A DNA stretch of 64,000 nucleotides. It comes from Eopsaltria australis. Lineage: Eukaryota > Chordata > Aves > Passeriformes > Petroicidae. Location: NCBI GenBank assembly GCA_034509425.1, contig JAVTVJ010000001.1, positions 7,220,001-7,284,000 of the forward strand. Direction: 5' to 3'. Positions 36,801 to 49,600 of the stretch are shown here, piece after piece; the first letter of the stretch is position 1; each line of letters starts with the position of its first letter. The notes beneath the pieces are model-generated. The model did not search any database and was not told the origin of the DNA. It worked only from the letters and a program-made list of their open reading frames with translations. A program made the position numbers and the translations under genes.

Positions 36801-39800
36801 TTAAAAAGTGATGTCATTTGTGACAATAGTAGTATTAGAAGAGACTGTAAACGAGTTTTCAACCTTCTTTAATAATGATTTAACAACCAGGAAGGTAATC
36901 AATGTTTTAGGGATAAATTTTCTACTGTGCTTTTAGTAGACTCCATTTTTGCCCATACAGAACCATGTCTACAGATCTGCTGATGAAAATATCCGAGTGC
37001 ATGTGTCAAAAATGTACATGGGAAATACTACACTTGCAACATTTACAGCCCAGCACTGAGTTTATATTGTGAATTCATAAAGTGAATTAAAAATCCCTTT
37101 GCCTTTACCCAGTCTCTGATAAAACCAACCCTACCTGTCTCTCTGATGAATCTACAAAATAAATATCATACCTGTTTTCTCTTACATATTTTTGTGTTTA
37201 AAAACAATCAAAAAAAGCTGGGGAATTTTTGATATAGTGCAATATCTAGTACAAGGCACCAAAATGTCATTTACTGATAGAATTGGATGACATTTGAATT
37301 TCACATCCTGGTCACAAAATGAGATTATGGCATTCTAAAGTGCTTGGGTAATTGATGTGCAGATGCTTTTTTTTTTTAAAAGTGGATAATCCAAACTGAA
37401 TGGTTTACAAAGGAAAAAAAAAAAGGAAAGAAGCTCAATTTGTCTTTGTTTTTAATGCTGATTCATTCCATAGCTATGCCACTAAAAACAGAAGCCTTTC
37501 AAATGGCTTTGGGGTCTTGTTTGTTTGCTTGTTTTGGCTGAGTGAGTTGTTTCTACACAATTTCACTCCTACATAAGAAATATTCTTATAAGTCTATTTA
37601 ATCATAGAGAAAGTTCCTGAAAAGGTAGGTGTGGAATCTATGTCCTCCCTTCTTGTGAGAAATAGACTAATATTTTCTGGACTAAGTAATAATTAGATTA
37701 GTTAGTTTTAAATTAGTCGATATTTCAACTGAAATGTGGTCTGAAATTTTTAAACCTGCATCACTCAAAATCACTATTCCCCTCAAAAATGTAGGTCTTG
37801 CAGCAAAATTCTCTGTATGACCTCATTTCCCTGAGGTTCTTTTTAATATATCCCCAAGACAGATGACTTTATGCTCCAAAATATTCACGTTATTATTTAT
37901 AGTAAGTCATACTACTATTATGAGTAGCATAATGAACTTTGGTTGCTTTATAAGGAGCTTAAAAAGAAGCTTAGATGATCTTTTAGATAATTAGAAAATA
38001 ATTAGACACAGAATATCCAAAGGGTTGGTTTCTAAGGGCTTTGTTTCATGTATGTTCAATTCATTAAGTCACATTCCCACTTTGAAGTTAATGGGAGTCT
38101 CTTTACCTACAGCACCACAGGATTTGACCCAAGGTCTTGGATGCCACAATACTGATGAATAATTTTGCCAGCTTTTTTTATCACAAATAAAATCCTTGTG
38201 GATATTTGGCCAGTGAATGACTTGTAATGATAATGTTAAAAATCTTATTCATGACTAGCAAGAATAATAGCTATGTTTTAATTTTAGAGCACATGTGATA
38301 AATACACCTTTGAAACCAGTGCTTAGTTCACCTCGAGCTGGATTAGGGTCTATTTTTAGTGGCAAGGCAATTGGATTATACCATGCAGGTGATACTCTGA
38401 ACTTCAAAACTTGACATCATATACAATTTTACAAGTGTAAAAGAACCAAACGACTTTTCCCTTTTATTTTAATTCAGACACTTTCAATATGAAGGTGGCC
38501 CAGCTGTCATGAAACACACAAGGGAAGCCAAGATGGCATGGCTGGGTTTATGCTGTGGAAGCTGGGAGGGCAGGGACAGGGTGGGAGAGCTGTGGGGAGC
38601 TGCCCACCTAAGCAGAAAGCCTGGTCCAGAGACCAAGCCGCACGTGTGCACTCTTGGTGCTCAGCTTTGTGAGGGGAGAAGGGAGTCCCTCACCTGCAGG
38701 ACGGATGTCAGGTGGAGCAGCATTTCCTAGCAAGTGGCAGGAATTATTAGGGAGGTGGTGAACAGCTGTGGATAGAGCACAGCATAACATGGAGTCACAT
38801 TGCAAGGGACAAAACCTGAAAATTGGGAAATCCTGACACTGGGATTTTGCTTAAATTATATGCTACGGAAAAATCTATCTCTATTGAGGGATCTGAGATA
38901 GAAGTTGACAGTAAGAGTCCCAGAAAGCTAAACATTTCCTTTCCTCTGGTCTTTACTCTAAATTTATCTCAGATTTGATTATAAATCAAATCTGTATGAA
39001 AAGGGCTACGCATTTTCTGACTATCATTTGCTAATCCTGATACAACAATGGCTATGACCCTATCAGTCATTCCAGATATTAGTGACCATTAGTTACAGGT
39101 TGCAACATTCATGATGGGTTCCCGTTGTCTGATTTTGTTGAAGGCGTGCTCAGCCTTTGAGAGCCTGAAAAGTACAGGAGCAGAGGTGACAAGTGGTTTA
39201 ACAATTACAGGACAGTACAACTACATCACATGTTCTTGATCCTTGGTCTGACCCAACTCCTGACCTGTTACACAACTGCAAGAAAATTCTTTTACTGTTC
39301 CAGTCCAAGTCCTGCAGTCTGCATCCAGGCAAAACAGTCCTTGCAATACCATTCTGTCTTGCTGAATCTTTTATGGGTAACCACAATAACACTGTTTCTT
39401 TCCTCTTGCCCACAGCAAGATCTTCTGGTACCACAGTTCCCCGAGGGACAAGGCTAAATGTGCCACGATTTGGCGACAGGCTGTGATCAAAATCAAATCT
39501 AACACCAGTGTAGAACAGTGGTGACCCACTTTCACTCTTTATTTTCTCCTCTCCTCTGTGGTTCTCAAAAATCACTTGCCTCTAGCATTGTCACTTCTTT
39601 AACTCCCAGCCTAGAAGATCTGCTGTGCCAGAGCACCCCATGACTCAGAGAGATCCAAAAAGCCTGAGCTTAGCAGCATGCCTACTGAACTGAGACAAAT
39701 AAGATGAGCAGGTCAGTCTGACGAGCTAATCAGAACTCTCCTCTAGGAAAGATTATGCTTCCAGGACATACTCCACATATTGCAGAAAGCATGTGGAATA

Positions 39801-41045
39801 GTGCCAAGGCAGAGATACCAACTCCAGCATAACCCACGTTTCCTCAGTCTTGCACATCCTCAAGGACAGTTTGTCTTTTGACCTAAAACTGCAAACTTTT
39901 AAAAATATGAAATATCTTCCCCTCCTTCTCAGTGGGGAAGTGTTTGTCATCCCATTGTTTTCTCTGACCCGACACTGGGGATTCTGTAGCTACTGAAAAA
40001 ATGTCTCCAAGTGCCCAAGACAAAGTAGGTACAAGACGGGTCCTCTGATATTCCTCAGTTCTCCATGTGAGCCCACAAGGGCTGTATTTGTGACCCTAGT
40101 GAGTCTTGGAAGGTTGCTTAGCTATGGCAATAGAACTGAAGTTATTGCTTCCCTGTCTCAGGCAGGAAGAGCACATGCTGTGACAGAAGAGCTGCAGACA
40201 GCACCTATTGAGTCTATACAGCTTCATGAACATCATTTCAACTTCAATTCCAGTAACATTACCTAGACAAACATTCTCAATCCTGAAACTCATCATTCTC
40301 TCTCCATCTTTTTTCTTAATCACCCTGTGGCACATTTCTCAGTCTTGAAAGCACAACAGAAGATCTCTTTTGAAAGAGCAAACTGCTGATTTAAACTCCC
40401 ATGTTTTCTAATGTGAGCTCGTCTTACCTAGACAACCATACAACACTGTTTATCAGTAGTCCTGTTCAAATATAAAAAATACATCATATTGGCTCTGGGT
40501 CTGACCCACTGTTCAGACCAAGCACTGGTCATATCCATTCCATGCATGGTCTGGCCTTGTGTGGCTTTGGGAAAAGGGCAGAGAACTGATGAATAGCAGC
40601 CCCCTCTGCTATGGTGCATACTGATCCACACACTGCTGGTTAACACAATTGTGAGCCCCTTTGGAAAACAGAAATTACACAGCCCTTCTAAGAAAAGCCA
40701 TTAAATGACATAGCAAGATTTTGTTTTGCTTTGTTTCCCTTATGTTGTGCTTAGGAGAATTAGTGCTAAGTCTCCATTTCAGAATTTTGAAGATTGCTGT
40801 TTTGCTTTGGGCCACAAGTGAAGCAGACATTTTTAGTTCCACTCTTCTATATAATTTTTGCACTGGACAGGAATAGTAAGAGTTTGCATACTGATACCCA
40901 CATGCTCAGGAGAGATCTGTAAGACTAATGCTGTTCTTATCTGTGATATGGCTTTTTAAAAAGACTCACCTACCACTGTTCTTTGGTTGTAGTAACACCA
41001 AATTTCCATGCAGGTCTAACACTGAAAATAAATAAGCAGTGGCTT
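30868..41045. other. Intergenic DNA, no gene
   Basis: Starts GC-richer (31020-31530, with long chance frames on both strands) and becomes AT-rich from about 36720 to 38480. A purine-rich strand at 33570-34170 produces a 202-codon open frame on the other strand. Holds the palindrome at 38970. Nothing else recognised. Confidence 0.5.
38970..38994. repeat. Perfect palindrome, 11-bp arms
   Basis: CAGATTTGATT, ATA, AATCAAATCTG: 11 matching bases around a 3-base centre in AT-rich DNA. Confidence 0.95.
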
Positions 41046-41073
41046 GTGTGTGCGTGTGGTGTGTGTAGTGTAG
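41046..41073 (+). repeat. Imperfect (TG)n
   Basis: GTGTGTGCGTGTGGTGTGTG, next to the palindromic repeat that starts at 41086. Confidence 0.85.
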
Positions 41074-41085
41074 CAGATACTGGGG

Positions 41086-41165
41086 CAGATCGTCAGCTGG
41101 TGTAAATCAGCCTAGGTCCATTGACTTTAATGGAAACTTGCCAACTTACCCCAGCTGAGAATCTG
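41086..41165. mobile_element. Palindromic MITE-like relic (old amniote repeat)
   Basis: An imperfect inverted repeat of 80 bases. The left arm has CAGATCGTCAGCTGGTGTAA and CCATTGA; the right arm has TAATGG, ACTTACCCCAGCTGAG and AATCTG. The centre is CCATTGACTTTAATGG. Sequences of this form recur in turtles, crocodilians and birds, as far as I recall. No transposase is present, so it would be a non-autonomous DNA element. The family name is unknown to me. Confidence 0.5.
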
Positions 41166-41218
41166 ATTATTGTTTTGCAAGTTCTTGCATTAAAGATAAG
41201 CATTCACACTCTGCTCTG

Positions 41219-41282
41219 TTACACTGGTGTAAAAGGCAGTAACTTCACTGAAGACTCAGGAGTCTTGCTAGATGTACCTCAC
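41219..41282. mobile_element. Second MITE-like relic next to the palindrome
   Basis: TTACACTGGTGTAAAAGGCA followed by GTAACTTCACTGAAGACTCA resembles another widespread sauropsid palindromic repeat (ACTCCACTGAAGTCAATGGA type). It is degraded and may be part of the same insertion as 41086-41165. Confidence 0.35.
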
Positions 41283-41493
41283 CCAAAAAGCAGAATTCAG
41301 TTCTAAAATTTTAATGACAGTTAAAGCAGTCTTTAGCTCTACTGCATTTCATCTCTCTCATTTTCCTTAAAAAAAAATTTTTAAAAAACATAAGAAGGAA
41401 AAATGGCTGTCTGTCATGGAAATCTCAACTAAATCTTTTTTTCTCTGATTCTCATTTTCAGGCTTTGTGCAAATAGTTTATTTGATTTGACAC

Positions 41494-42057
41494 CTACTGC
41501 ACAAAAGGTTGCCCCTTCTGTTCTATCAAAGCTGGTATCAAGAAAAGAGAGAGAAAAATCGCACAGCTGGTAATACAGAGAACCCAAAAATATACAAAGA
41601 CGTACCAGAGGGAATAGTCATCAACATAAAGTGAACAAGCACCCAGACTATTGATTACATGCTGCTCACAGAACACTAGGCATTTCTGCCAACTTCTTTC
41701 CACTCTTACGCTGAGCTGCAGACAGCATGTTGTACTTTGCATCATCAGTTTTGATGAATAATGCACTGATAAACACTGCAGCCAATATTCTGGAGGAGCT
41801 GAGAAGCCAGATGTCATCTGGACCTCCAATAGTTTTAACCCTGGGTCTCTGACATACACTGAAATAAACACGAGACATGTTCTGCAGAATGGGCGATGCC
41901 CAAATGCGAGCTTAGGCACAATATTACACTGGCAGGCATATGAAAAATGAAGGGATACTGTAATCCTTTCACTAACAACTTCCCAAGATACCGAGATAGT
42001 GAGAAGGCAGCACCCTGGTGTGAGCTGCTCACTGGGAACACCTGCCAGGTGCAGCAT
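41494..42057 (-). CDS. Unrecognised 187-codon open frame, probably chance
   Basis: A true ATG start and an uninterrupted frame in DNA of ordinary composition make this one of the longer frames outside the CpG island. The C-terminal third is hydrophobic with aromatic residues (YSLWYVFVYFWVLCITS), like a membrane segment. No domain, splice context or family recognised, and other - strand frames overlap it. Most likely non-coding. Confidence 0.08.
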   Translation of the reverse strand: MLHLAGVPSEQLTPGCCLLTISVSWEVVSERITVSLHFSYACQCNIVPKLAFGHRPFCRTCLVFISVYVRDPGLKLLEVQMTSGFSAPPEYWLQCLSVHYSSKLMMQSTTCCLQLSVRVERSWQKCLVFCEQHVINSLGACSLYVDDYSLWYVFVYFWVLCITSCAIFLSLFLIPALIEQKGQPFVQ

Positions 42058-45000
42058 CCCTGTGTGAGCAGGGATGCCTGGACAAAAGGATCACAGCAAT
42101 ACACCAGAGTCTTTCTGCTCACAGGCAGCAACACGTAGTAAGGGTTTTCAAGCCCTTAAGCTTTATTTGGTATTTATTTTAGCTTCATCCTCACCAGTGA
42201 GGCTCAACTGTCTTAAGCAACAGGCCCCTTAGGCCCTGCCACCCCCCCCTCCCCCAGTAAGGCCAGTGCTCAGGGGACCTTGAGACCTGTGAAGGTTTCA
42301 TTTCACTGAGTCTCAGCAGCACCAGGTTCCACTTAAAACCTCACACAGTTTAGCAATATCAGCATTGAGATTATGCAGTTTTGGAAGTAAACTATTCTAC
42401 CCACCCACCTCAATAATCCAAGATCTCAGCATGCCATGTAAGAGTAAAACTTACTTTTTTTCTAATAAATGAGGGGAGAGGGTCTCTCTTTCTCAGAATT
42501 ACAGTGTAAAGACTGATTGCTACCTCGAAATTCTGTTAAAGGAAGATCTGCTTATATAAAAAGCCAAATTAGGCTCTCAAAGGCTGAGTGTATGCCTAAG
42601 CAATGGAAGAGTGGTTTCTCTCTGCTGGCACTGCAACACTGCTAGGGTCAGGAAGCCCCCTCATGGTTTGCTCACCAGGAGGAGGGTTGTATTATTTGAA
42701 GCATCCTAAATGTTCTGCTTTATTTTACCACCAGAATTTTCCAAGAAAAACTGCCTGTTGAAAAGAATATATGTGGCTTAAATATGGAAGTGTTTTATGT
42801 TCACCACTTTCTTTTGCACCTGAGTAACCATAGTTGGCAAATTCTCTAAGACGTGCCCTATTCCCACATTGAGGAGAAATCCAAAAATAGGTAAAGTGCT
42901 CCTTATAATGCTATTTCTTTTCCATTCAGCTTGTCAAATAATTGACAAATGAGAGGCATGAACAAGGACCTCTTAAAGGTATGAAACAATCCAAAAAGCA
43001 AACTGGCATGCACGTGAGAAGTGGTTAAAACAAAGTAGCAGATCAGGAAACACATAGATAAGGGGTAAGCTGTAAAAAGGCAGAGGCAGTGACTACAGTG
43101 GAATTTCAATTATACTGACATTGATGGGCATAGCAGTAGTGGAGTCATTAAGGATGGATGCGTGCTTCTGAGTGCAGTACCAAACAGTTTTTTCGGTTTG
43201 AGGAGCAATCAACAAGACCAGGGGCTATTTTGGACTTAGTCCAAGGAAATGAGACTAGGTGAAATGAATAATGTGGAAGATAATAAACCCTTAGGGCTAG
43301 GTTATAATATCATCACATTGGAAGCACTTCTGAAAATATTTGTGAATGGTTATAAAAGTACAATAATTCTGAGGACAGAATGAGTTGTAGAAAGTTGATT
43401 GGAATCAACTGTTTGTGGACAATAATGGAAAAGCATGCAGTATTTAAGAAATGGAGAGACTGCTATTTCTATTCAGTTTATTAAAATCAAAGTCAAAATG
43501 ATAGCAAAAACAAGCTAATGTGGCCTCAAAAAATGTAATAAAGGTATCAAAATGCTCTCCTTATTTAAAAGGCCAGGCATCCTTGAAAAATGGGAAGGTT
43601 TGGCAGTTTTAAAATGAATGAGAACAACATCGAGAGAATACCAACAATGAATAATATCCATTAAATATTTCAATCAAGACTGAAGCCAAGTTGCTCAACT
43701 GTATGCATGCAATGTAAATGGCAAAGAAGAAGAAGAATAAGAAGAAGAAAATAAAAATGATAGTGAAATGTGGAGCACTCATTTGTATCTATTTCCACAA
43801 ATAAAAGGACCAGTGCTCAGCCTTTCATTCTGAGAGTAGCTCCCGTGACTACGGCAGAGAGAGGACAGGAGTTGGGGCTATTCAGGGAGTGCACTCTAAA
43901 GGAAGCTGCTGGCAGTGGGAAATCAGAATAACTACTTTCATACAGAAGGGTCTGATCCCACTCTTGTGGTGCTCAAGGCCACTTCAAATTTGAAGAGTTG
44001 GCACGGGGTCTACCCTGGAAATATGGTGGCTATTCTCACTTGCCATGACAAGGAAGATTCAAGAGAAGGAAGATTATCCTGATCTATACAAATTACTCCA
44101 AATGGTTAAATGGTCAGAGATGTGGTTCCAGCACACACATATCACTTCACAGAGACGCAGCCAGGTACTGTGCCTCTCTTCAGATGGCCGCTGCATCCAA
44201 GTGATGGGTGCTGTAACTTTTCCAGTAAGACAACTCAGCCCTTCCCAGTTTACCTATGCTTTTGGCTGCCATTTCTGAGCAAACTAGATCTTCTCCTGAA
44301 CACCACAATTTTTCATACCAGAGAGGTCCCTTTTCCTTCTTCTCAACTAGTGGTGGGAGGGCCAGAGTAATTTGGCTAAATCTTGCTCTGGGAAGGAACA
44401 GGAAGATGTTGCCTGGTAAGAGACCCAGCAGAGAGATGCACAGAGAGCAGACACTTGTGAAAACAGGAGGCTGTGTGGTGGGTAAAGGGGAATGTGCTGA
44501 GGGAGGTACTTTGACTCTTCACGAGGAGAAACAGGGTGCCCTTGGTGAGAGCGTGCTGCAGTCAGCAGAGAGCCTGGCCAGGCAGAGCCCGGGCTGGTCA
44601 TGCCTGGCTAAGCAGCACTTCGTGCCCCTGTAGGGATGTGTTGTTCAGCTGGCAGCATCTCCTGCTGCTGTACACAGCCTGTGACAGGGGCTGCTGCTTC
44701 TCTCTGGGAAGGAGGTACCAGAGCCTTCCTTCTTCCTTCCCTACAGTCATGCGTTTCTCAGCCCACATCACCACCCAGGTACAGCATGAAGTTGAACCCC
44801 AACCCTCTCCAGTATCCAGAAAGGCTGGAATTACTTATTTCAGTTCAAACTTGCAAAGTGGAGAGCTCAAGATGCCAGGGTGCATATTATATCCCAGATT
44901 TCAAAGCAGGCCTCATGGCTAGCACCCAAGCTCTAAGACAACTCTGCTGATTTTACAGTGTGCTGAAGCTGAGGACAAAATGGTGACTTTTTCTCTGCCA

Positions 45001-46059
45001 CACTGATGACTTTCAAACAGACTAAGGATCTATAAAACACCAACTTAATTGTGGGGTTTTTCCTTCAGCTACAAATTCTGGCCTTCATGCTCTCCAAGTA
45101 CCTTCAGAACAAAAGACTGCCATGTTGTTTCAAAGATAAAGATGAAAAGTGGTTGTCCAGTTACACATTGTGGTAATGAGCCCAGAACAAATTAAGCTTA
45201 CCAAGTCCCCTAGTAGATGGGGACCTTTTAGTTTCATGTTGGGGTGCGAAATGTGTCCAGATATGAGCAAAGATCATTCCTTTGTGTGATATCCTCCACC
45301 CATCTCCTTGGACAGAGAGGATGGCACAGTGTGGAGCTAGAGTTTATTGCATGAATCTTCTCCCCCTAAGCCCTTTGGCACCTATCAAGCACTGAGCATC
45401 CCCCACCTCTCCCCACAGCCTGCTCTCCCTGCAGCTGCTGCACCACTGATTCAAATGCCTCACTGGAGCTTGCAGGACCCCTACTAGCCTCTACTGTAAG
45501 CTGGCCTGAGGAGATGGTTCACACTGTGCTCACAAAACCCACAAAACTCAGTGGAAATTTCAGCCCTGAGATAATGATCCAAATTTCCATGAGCCCATAA
45601 AGCACTCTAAAAAATTAGCAGGGAGAGTGCAAGATCATGCATACCTGTGCAGAATTACTTGTCACCTAGGCAGGGAAGCAGAGAGGAGGATGTAAAAGGA
45701 GGAGGTTAGTGCAACAGCAGGGCTACATTTCTCTCTCTAGAAAATTCAGAACTATGGAGGTGCAAACAACTGTTCCCAAAGAAAATACCTTTATTTATAA
45801 GTAAAGTCTGGAGAAAACAAGACTGGCAGTGATCCATGAGACCCTGGAAAGCTCAAACCAGAATGTCTTCCTTTTCTCAAAGCATCTGTATAAATGAGAG
45901 ACAAAGAAAAGATTGCATAAGTGCAGAAACCAGACTAAATAATTATTTTAATTTTTTAAAAATTCTACCGCACAGCCTGGCCACGAAGATTAGCAAGCCC
46001 CAGCCTTTGTGGCAGTAGAACCTGCCACATATTTGCCCTGGGTAATGAGCTCAGAGGAG
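42058..46059. other. Intergenic DNA, no gene
   Basis: Contains a C-rich run near 42239-42256 and the AAG repeat at 43723. Between 44040 and 44950 GC-richer DNA carries several overlapping frames of up to 128 codons, none with recognisable domains. Confidence 0.5.
43723..43750 (+). repeat. (AAG)n short simple repeat
   Basis: AAGAAGAAGAAG with a T interruption and further AAG units. Confidence 0.85.
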
Positions 46060-46650
46060 GAGATTTGAAAGAAGACTTTGCATTGTTCGAGGAGGCTCTG
46101 GAGCAGAGGGAGGGTGGAATTCCATCTGTTCACTTCCGCGCGGTTCAGTGAGCTGCTTCACTTTTAATGGTTCACTAGGCTGTGACACTTAGCAGAAATT
46201 ACGGTAAATGTTTTTTAAAACCTTTACATTATCATTTAAGAAGCCGCATGACAAGATCACTGAAAAGCTAACCCTTTGATCTCTGTCTCTTGTGAGGTTT
46301 TTTTGTCTGATAATGGAGACAATGTACCATGTGCTATTGAGGCTGGATAATGTGTTGATGTGCATACGTTCACTTTGTCCCCTGTCCTAATGACATTCTC
46401 GATGGGGTTTTTTTCCATGCCATTGCAAAAAAAAAGCAGATTTTTGCCCTTATAATCTATAGTCACCTCGGTAGTTCCCATATAGCTCTTGGCATGTTAG
46501 GAGAGCTTGCAAACAGCTCGCAGTCCAGCTCAGATAGGAAGTACCCCATGTTACCGATCAGGTGGAATTCCACTTTGCCTGCTTGAGTGACTCTGTGAAC
46601 AATGTAAATCATTAAGTAAGTCTTTGAAACAGTGCAGAAAGGTGATGGGG
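46060..46650. promoter_or_regulatory. Candidate conserved non-coding element (unproven)
   Basis: A stretch of complex, repeat-free sequence with several CpGs (TTCCGCGCGGTT near 46135) and bHLH/homeodomain-like words, flanked by ordinary AT-rich DNA. Its texture resembles vertebrate enhancers, but conservation cannot be seen from one sequence. Confidence 0.2.
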
Positions 46651-49600
46651 GAAGGGAGCCCTGTATCTGGTGCTTGTCCAATGTAATTTCACAGGAAGAC
46701 TGTTTATTTTCCATAAACCTTAGAAAAAGACCAAGTGGTAGTCAACAAACTCAGTTTGACTTGAACACTGGGACAGGAGGTCATGGCAAATGCTCGTACT
46801 CTTCTGTGCTTAATCAGCTTTTAGGATATTTTTTTCTCCTTGCATTTTCTCCTTTCCATCAGTGTTTTCACCACTTTATTGGTCTTTTCCATCTGGAGAA
46901 AAGTCTATGGAGTGCCTGGAAGACTTGGAGCAACCATTTGAATGTCTTCACTGCTGTAGAAATTGGCAAGAAGTACCAATAGAAAATCTTTATCTTTTTG
47001 CAAAGGAGGGAAACAAGTACAAGTCAGGCTCCCCACAGATCCATGGCTCACAAAGCTCTCTCCTGCCTTTGCCCTAGTCAGAGGAAAAGGTTCACAGCTT
47101 CTTTACCCAGGCAACACTGCCCTATCAACCACACTGCATAGGCAGCATGTCTCAAAAACAAGCAGCCTGAAAAGCAAATATAAGCTACAAATTCCAGACC
47201 TTAGAGATCATTATTATGTTTTCAGACCTTTAAGAATTAAATATTAAAGACTGTTTTGATGTTGGGGACGACTATGTGCAGATTCAGAAACACTTTTTTG
47301 CTTTTGTCATTTTTGTCTGATCCAAGTCATGGGCATGAGTTCACAACAGGAGTTCACGCCCCCCACTACATGAAGATATTTCACAGGAAATAGATATCTC
47401 TGAGATATGGATTATGAACTAGGATGGTGTCCACAACACTGACTTCATTCTGTTCACATTTTACCAAGGAGCATGGTCACCACACTTTGCAAGTAGGAAT
47501 TTGGCCATCACAAGGGAAAATTCTGCAGCAAAATATAGCTAAATGAATCCAGTGTATTCTAGCTATATCTCTGCTACTTTGTTGACCCTCTTGATGAAAA
47601 ATGCCCATTTTTCACCTACAGGGGGTAATATGCCAGAAAAACAAAAGGATGCTCAGACCTTTAATGAAAAGCCTGGTAACAACTTGCTGAGAAGAGACAG
47701 AGAGGTCACCACAGAGGGAGAAGGAGAAGGAATCAAGGACTGCAGCTGAATTTCAGGTGGAAGAATATGGTACTTTGGATAAGCCAGTAGTAATGAAAGG
47801 GAAGGAAGGAGATGGGCTGGTTGGGATTCCAGCTATGAGTATCTTAATATTGTCCCCTCGAGCTGTTGAGCTGAGTAAGGTACTAGTGACCTTGAGAATT
47901 TGACTAACAGCTGAAACAGCCCAAACGGATTAAACAAAAGCAAGAAGCTAAATGTTGGCACCACAGGTCTGCTCCCTGCATCACCTCCGTGCTGTTCTTT
48001 GCCCATGAACTGAGATCAAGCACATAGCTCAGGAGCATTCAGGCTGGGGAAGCCCCCACATAACTCTGCTCATAACCTGTTTGCTTCTGGCTGTCTCTGA
48101 TTTGTCTCAAGAGGGAACAGAGACAGCAAAACCCGGATCTACCCTCCCTCAACTGTGCTGAAATGTAATTTCAAATATTTCTTTTCAAGAAGTCACCAAG
48201 TTGTTTTTTTCTTCCCCTCTTGGGGATTTGCAAAAGCTCATTTGAACTCCAATGTCCCTGTGTTGGTGCAGTGGCCAGTGAATGCTTTATTTTACAGGGA
48301 CATGCTGCCTCTCAAACTAAATGTGGAATCCTTCCTGCAGAAATATCCCTATCTCATGAAATTGGAAAAGCATGGCCAATATAGAGCAAATAAATCTATC
48401 TGCATGTGGACTTTGACTGGTATCAAACTGGCTCATTTATTGCCACAACTCTTTGCTGGGAGATTTTTGTTCTGCTGTAGAGCTGCTAAATTCCCCTTGA
48501 GTACTATTAGTGTTGCTGCTTTTTATGTCTCTCTCCATGACACTACTCAATGCAAGTTATAATTAACTCAGAGAAAGTAGAAGGGGATGGACTCTGTCTG
48601 TTTAGGGGGAGATGGGTACAGATTGGGAAAAGATAATGCCAAACAACCTTTGTGCTTTCTAGTATCCCCTGAACCTCGATTATTTTTAGACCTCACCTTT
48701 CTATTGAGAGGCAGCCAAAAGCCTGTTGTCTGCTGCAAACTACAGCAATCAGGAATGATTTCCAGGGCTGAAGGAGGACTGGAATAACTTGACTTGTAAG
48801 ACCTTTGTACTGGCCTTTTGCACAAGACTAGTTTTTAGCATTGGTGAAATACAGAAGCCACCCCTGGCTGAGATTTTAGTATCAAAGGTGAAAATGTGTC
48901 TGTTTTCCAGCAACACTGGAAAGTCTGGAGAACAATTTACTGCTTAACTATTAAAGATTTAAACACCAAGTGCAGGACCTACACTAGGCACACTGAAGGG
49001 CTCGTATGCAGCTGAGGGGAGCAAAGGCAGGCTGAGAGAGGTTAGCACAGGATTTCTGGAGGCGCATGCACATAAAGAGGAGCCTAGCAAAGTTTCTTCC
49101 ATTTCTTAAAGTACTGAATTGCGGGAGAAGAAAAGGGCAGAAAAAGTAGCATCCTAGTGATCATATATACATTGGACACAGAAATTATTACCCTGGCAGC
49201 AAACAGTGAATGCCAACATGGTCTTTGTGCTCAGCTCACAGAATCTTTGAGAGTTGACAAGGAAAAATAAAGTGTCCTTACTGACTCTGACATCTCTCCT
49301 GCAGGTAAATTCAGCCATAAGCAACTTCATATAGCTGAGTAAACCTACCAGTTCAGCAGGACCACTTTCATGTACACGTTACTCACACGGATCTCAGTAA
49401 TGCACACTCACAGTCTAAATAGTTGATACCTTTGAGCTATTCAAAAAAGTGAGTTTCTGAACCAAGAAGCAATTTGAATAACTAGTGTGCTATTTTGATC
49501 TGCATTCTAATTTGAAGGCTCATCATTATTTACATGATAAATATAAACGGTGCATTTGGAGATGTTATAGTCCATCATGTAAATCCGTATTTAAGCATTA

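Noticed and set aside
48155..48562. 135-codon + strand frame
   Set aside because: No recognisable family, no splice or promoter context, and a length expected by chance in 64 kb.
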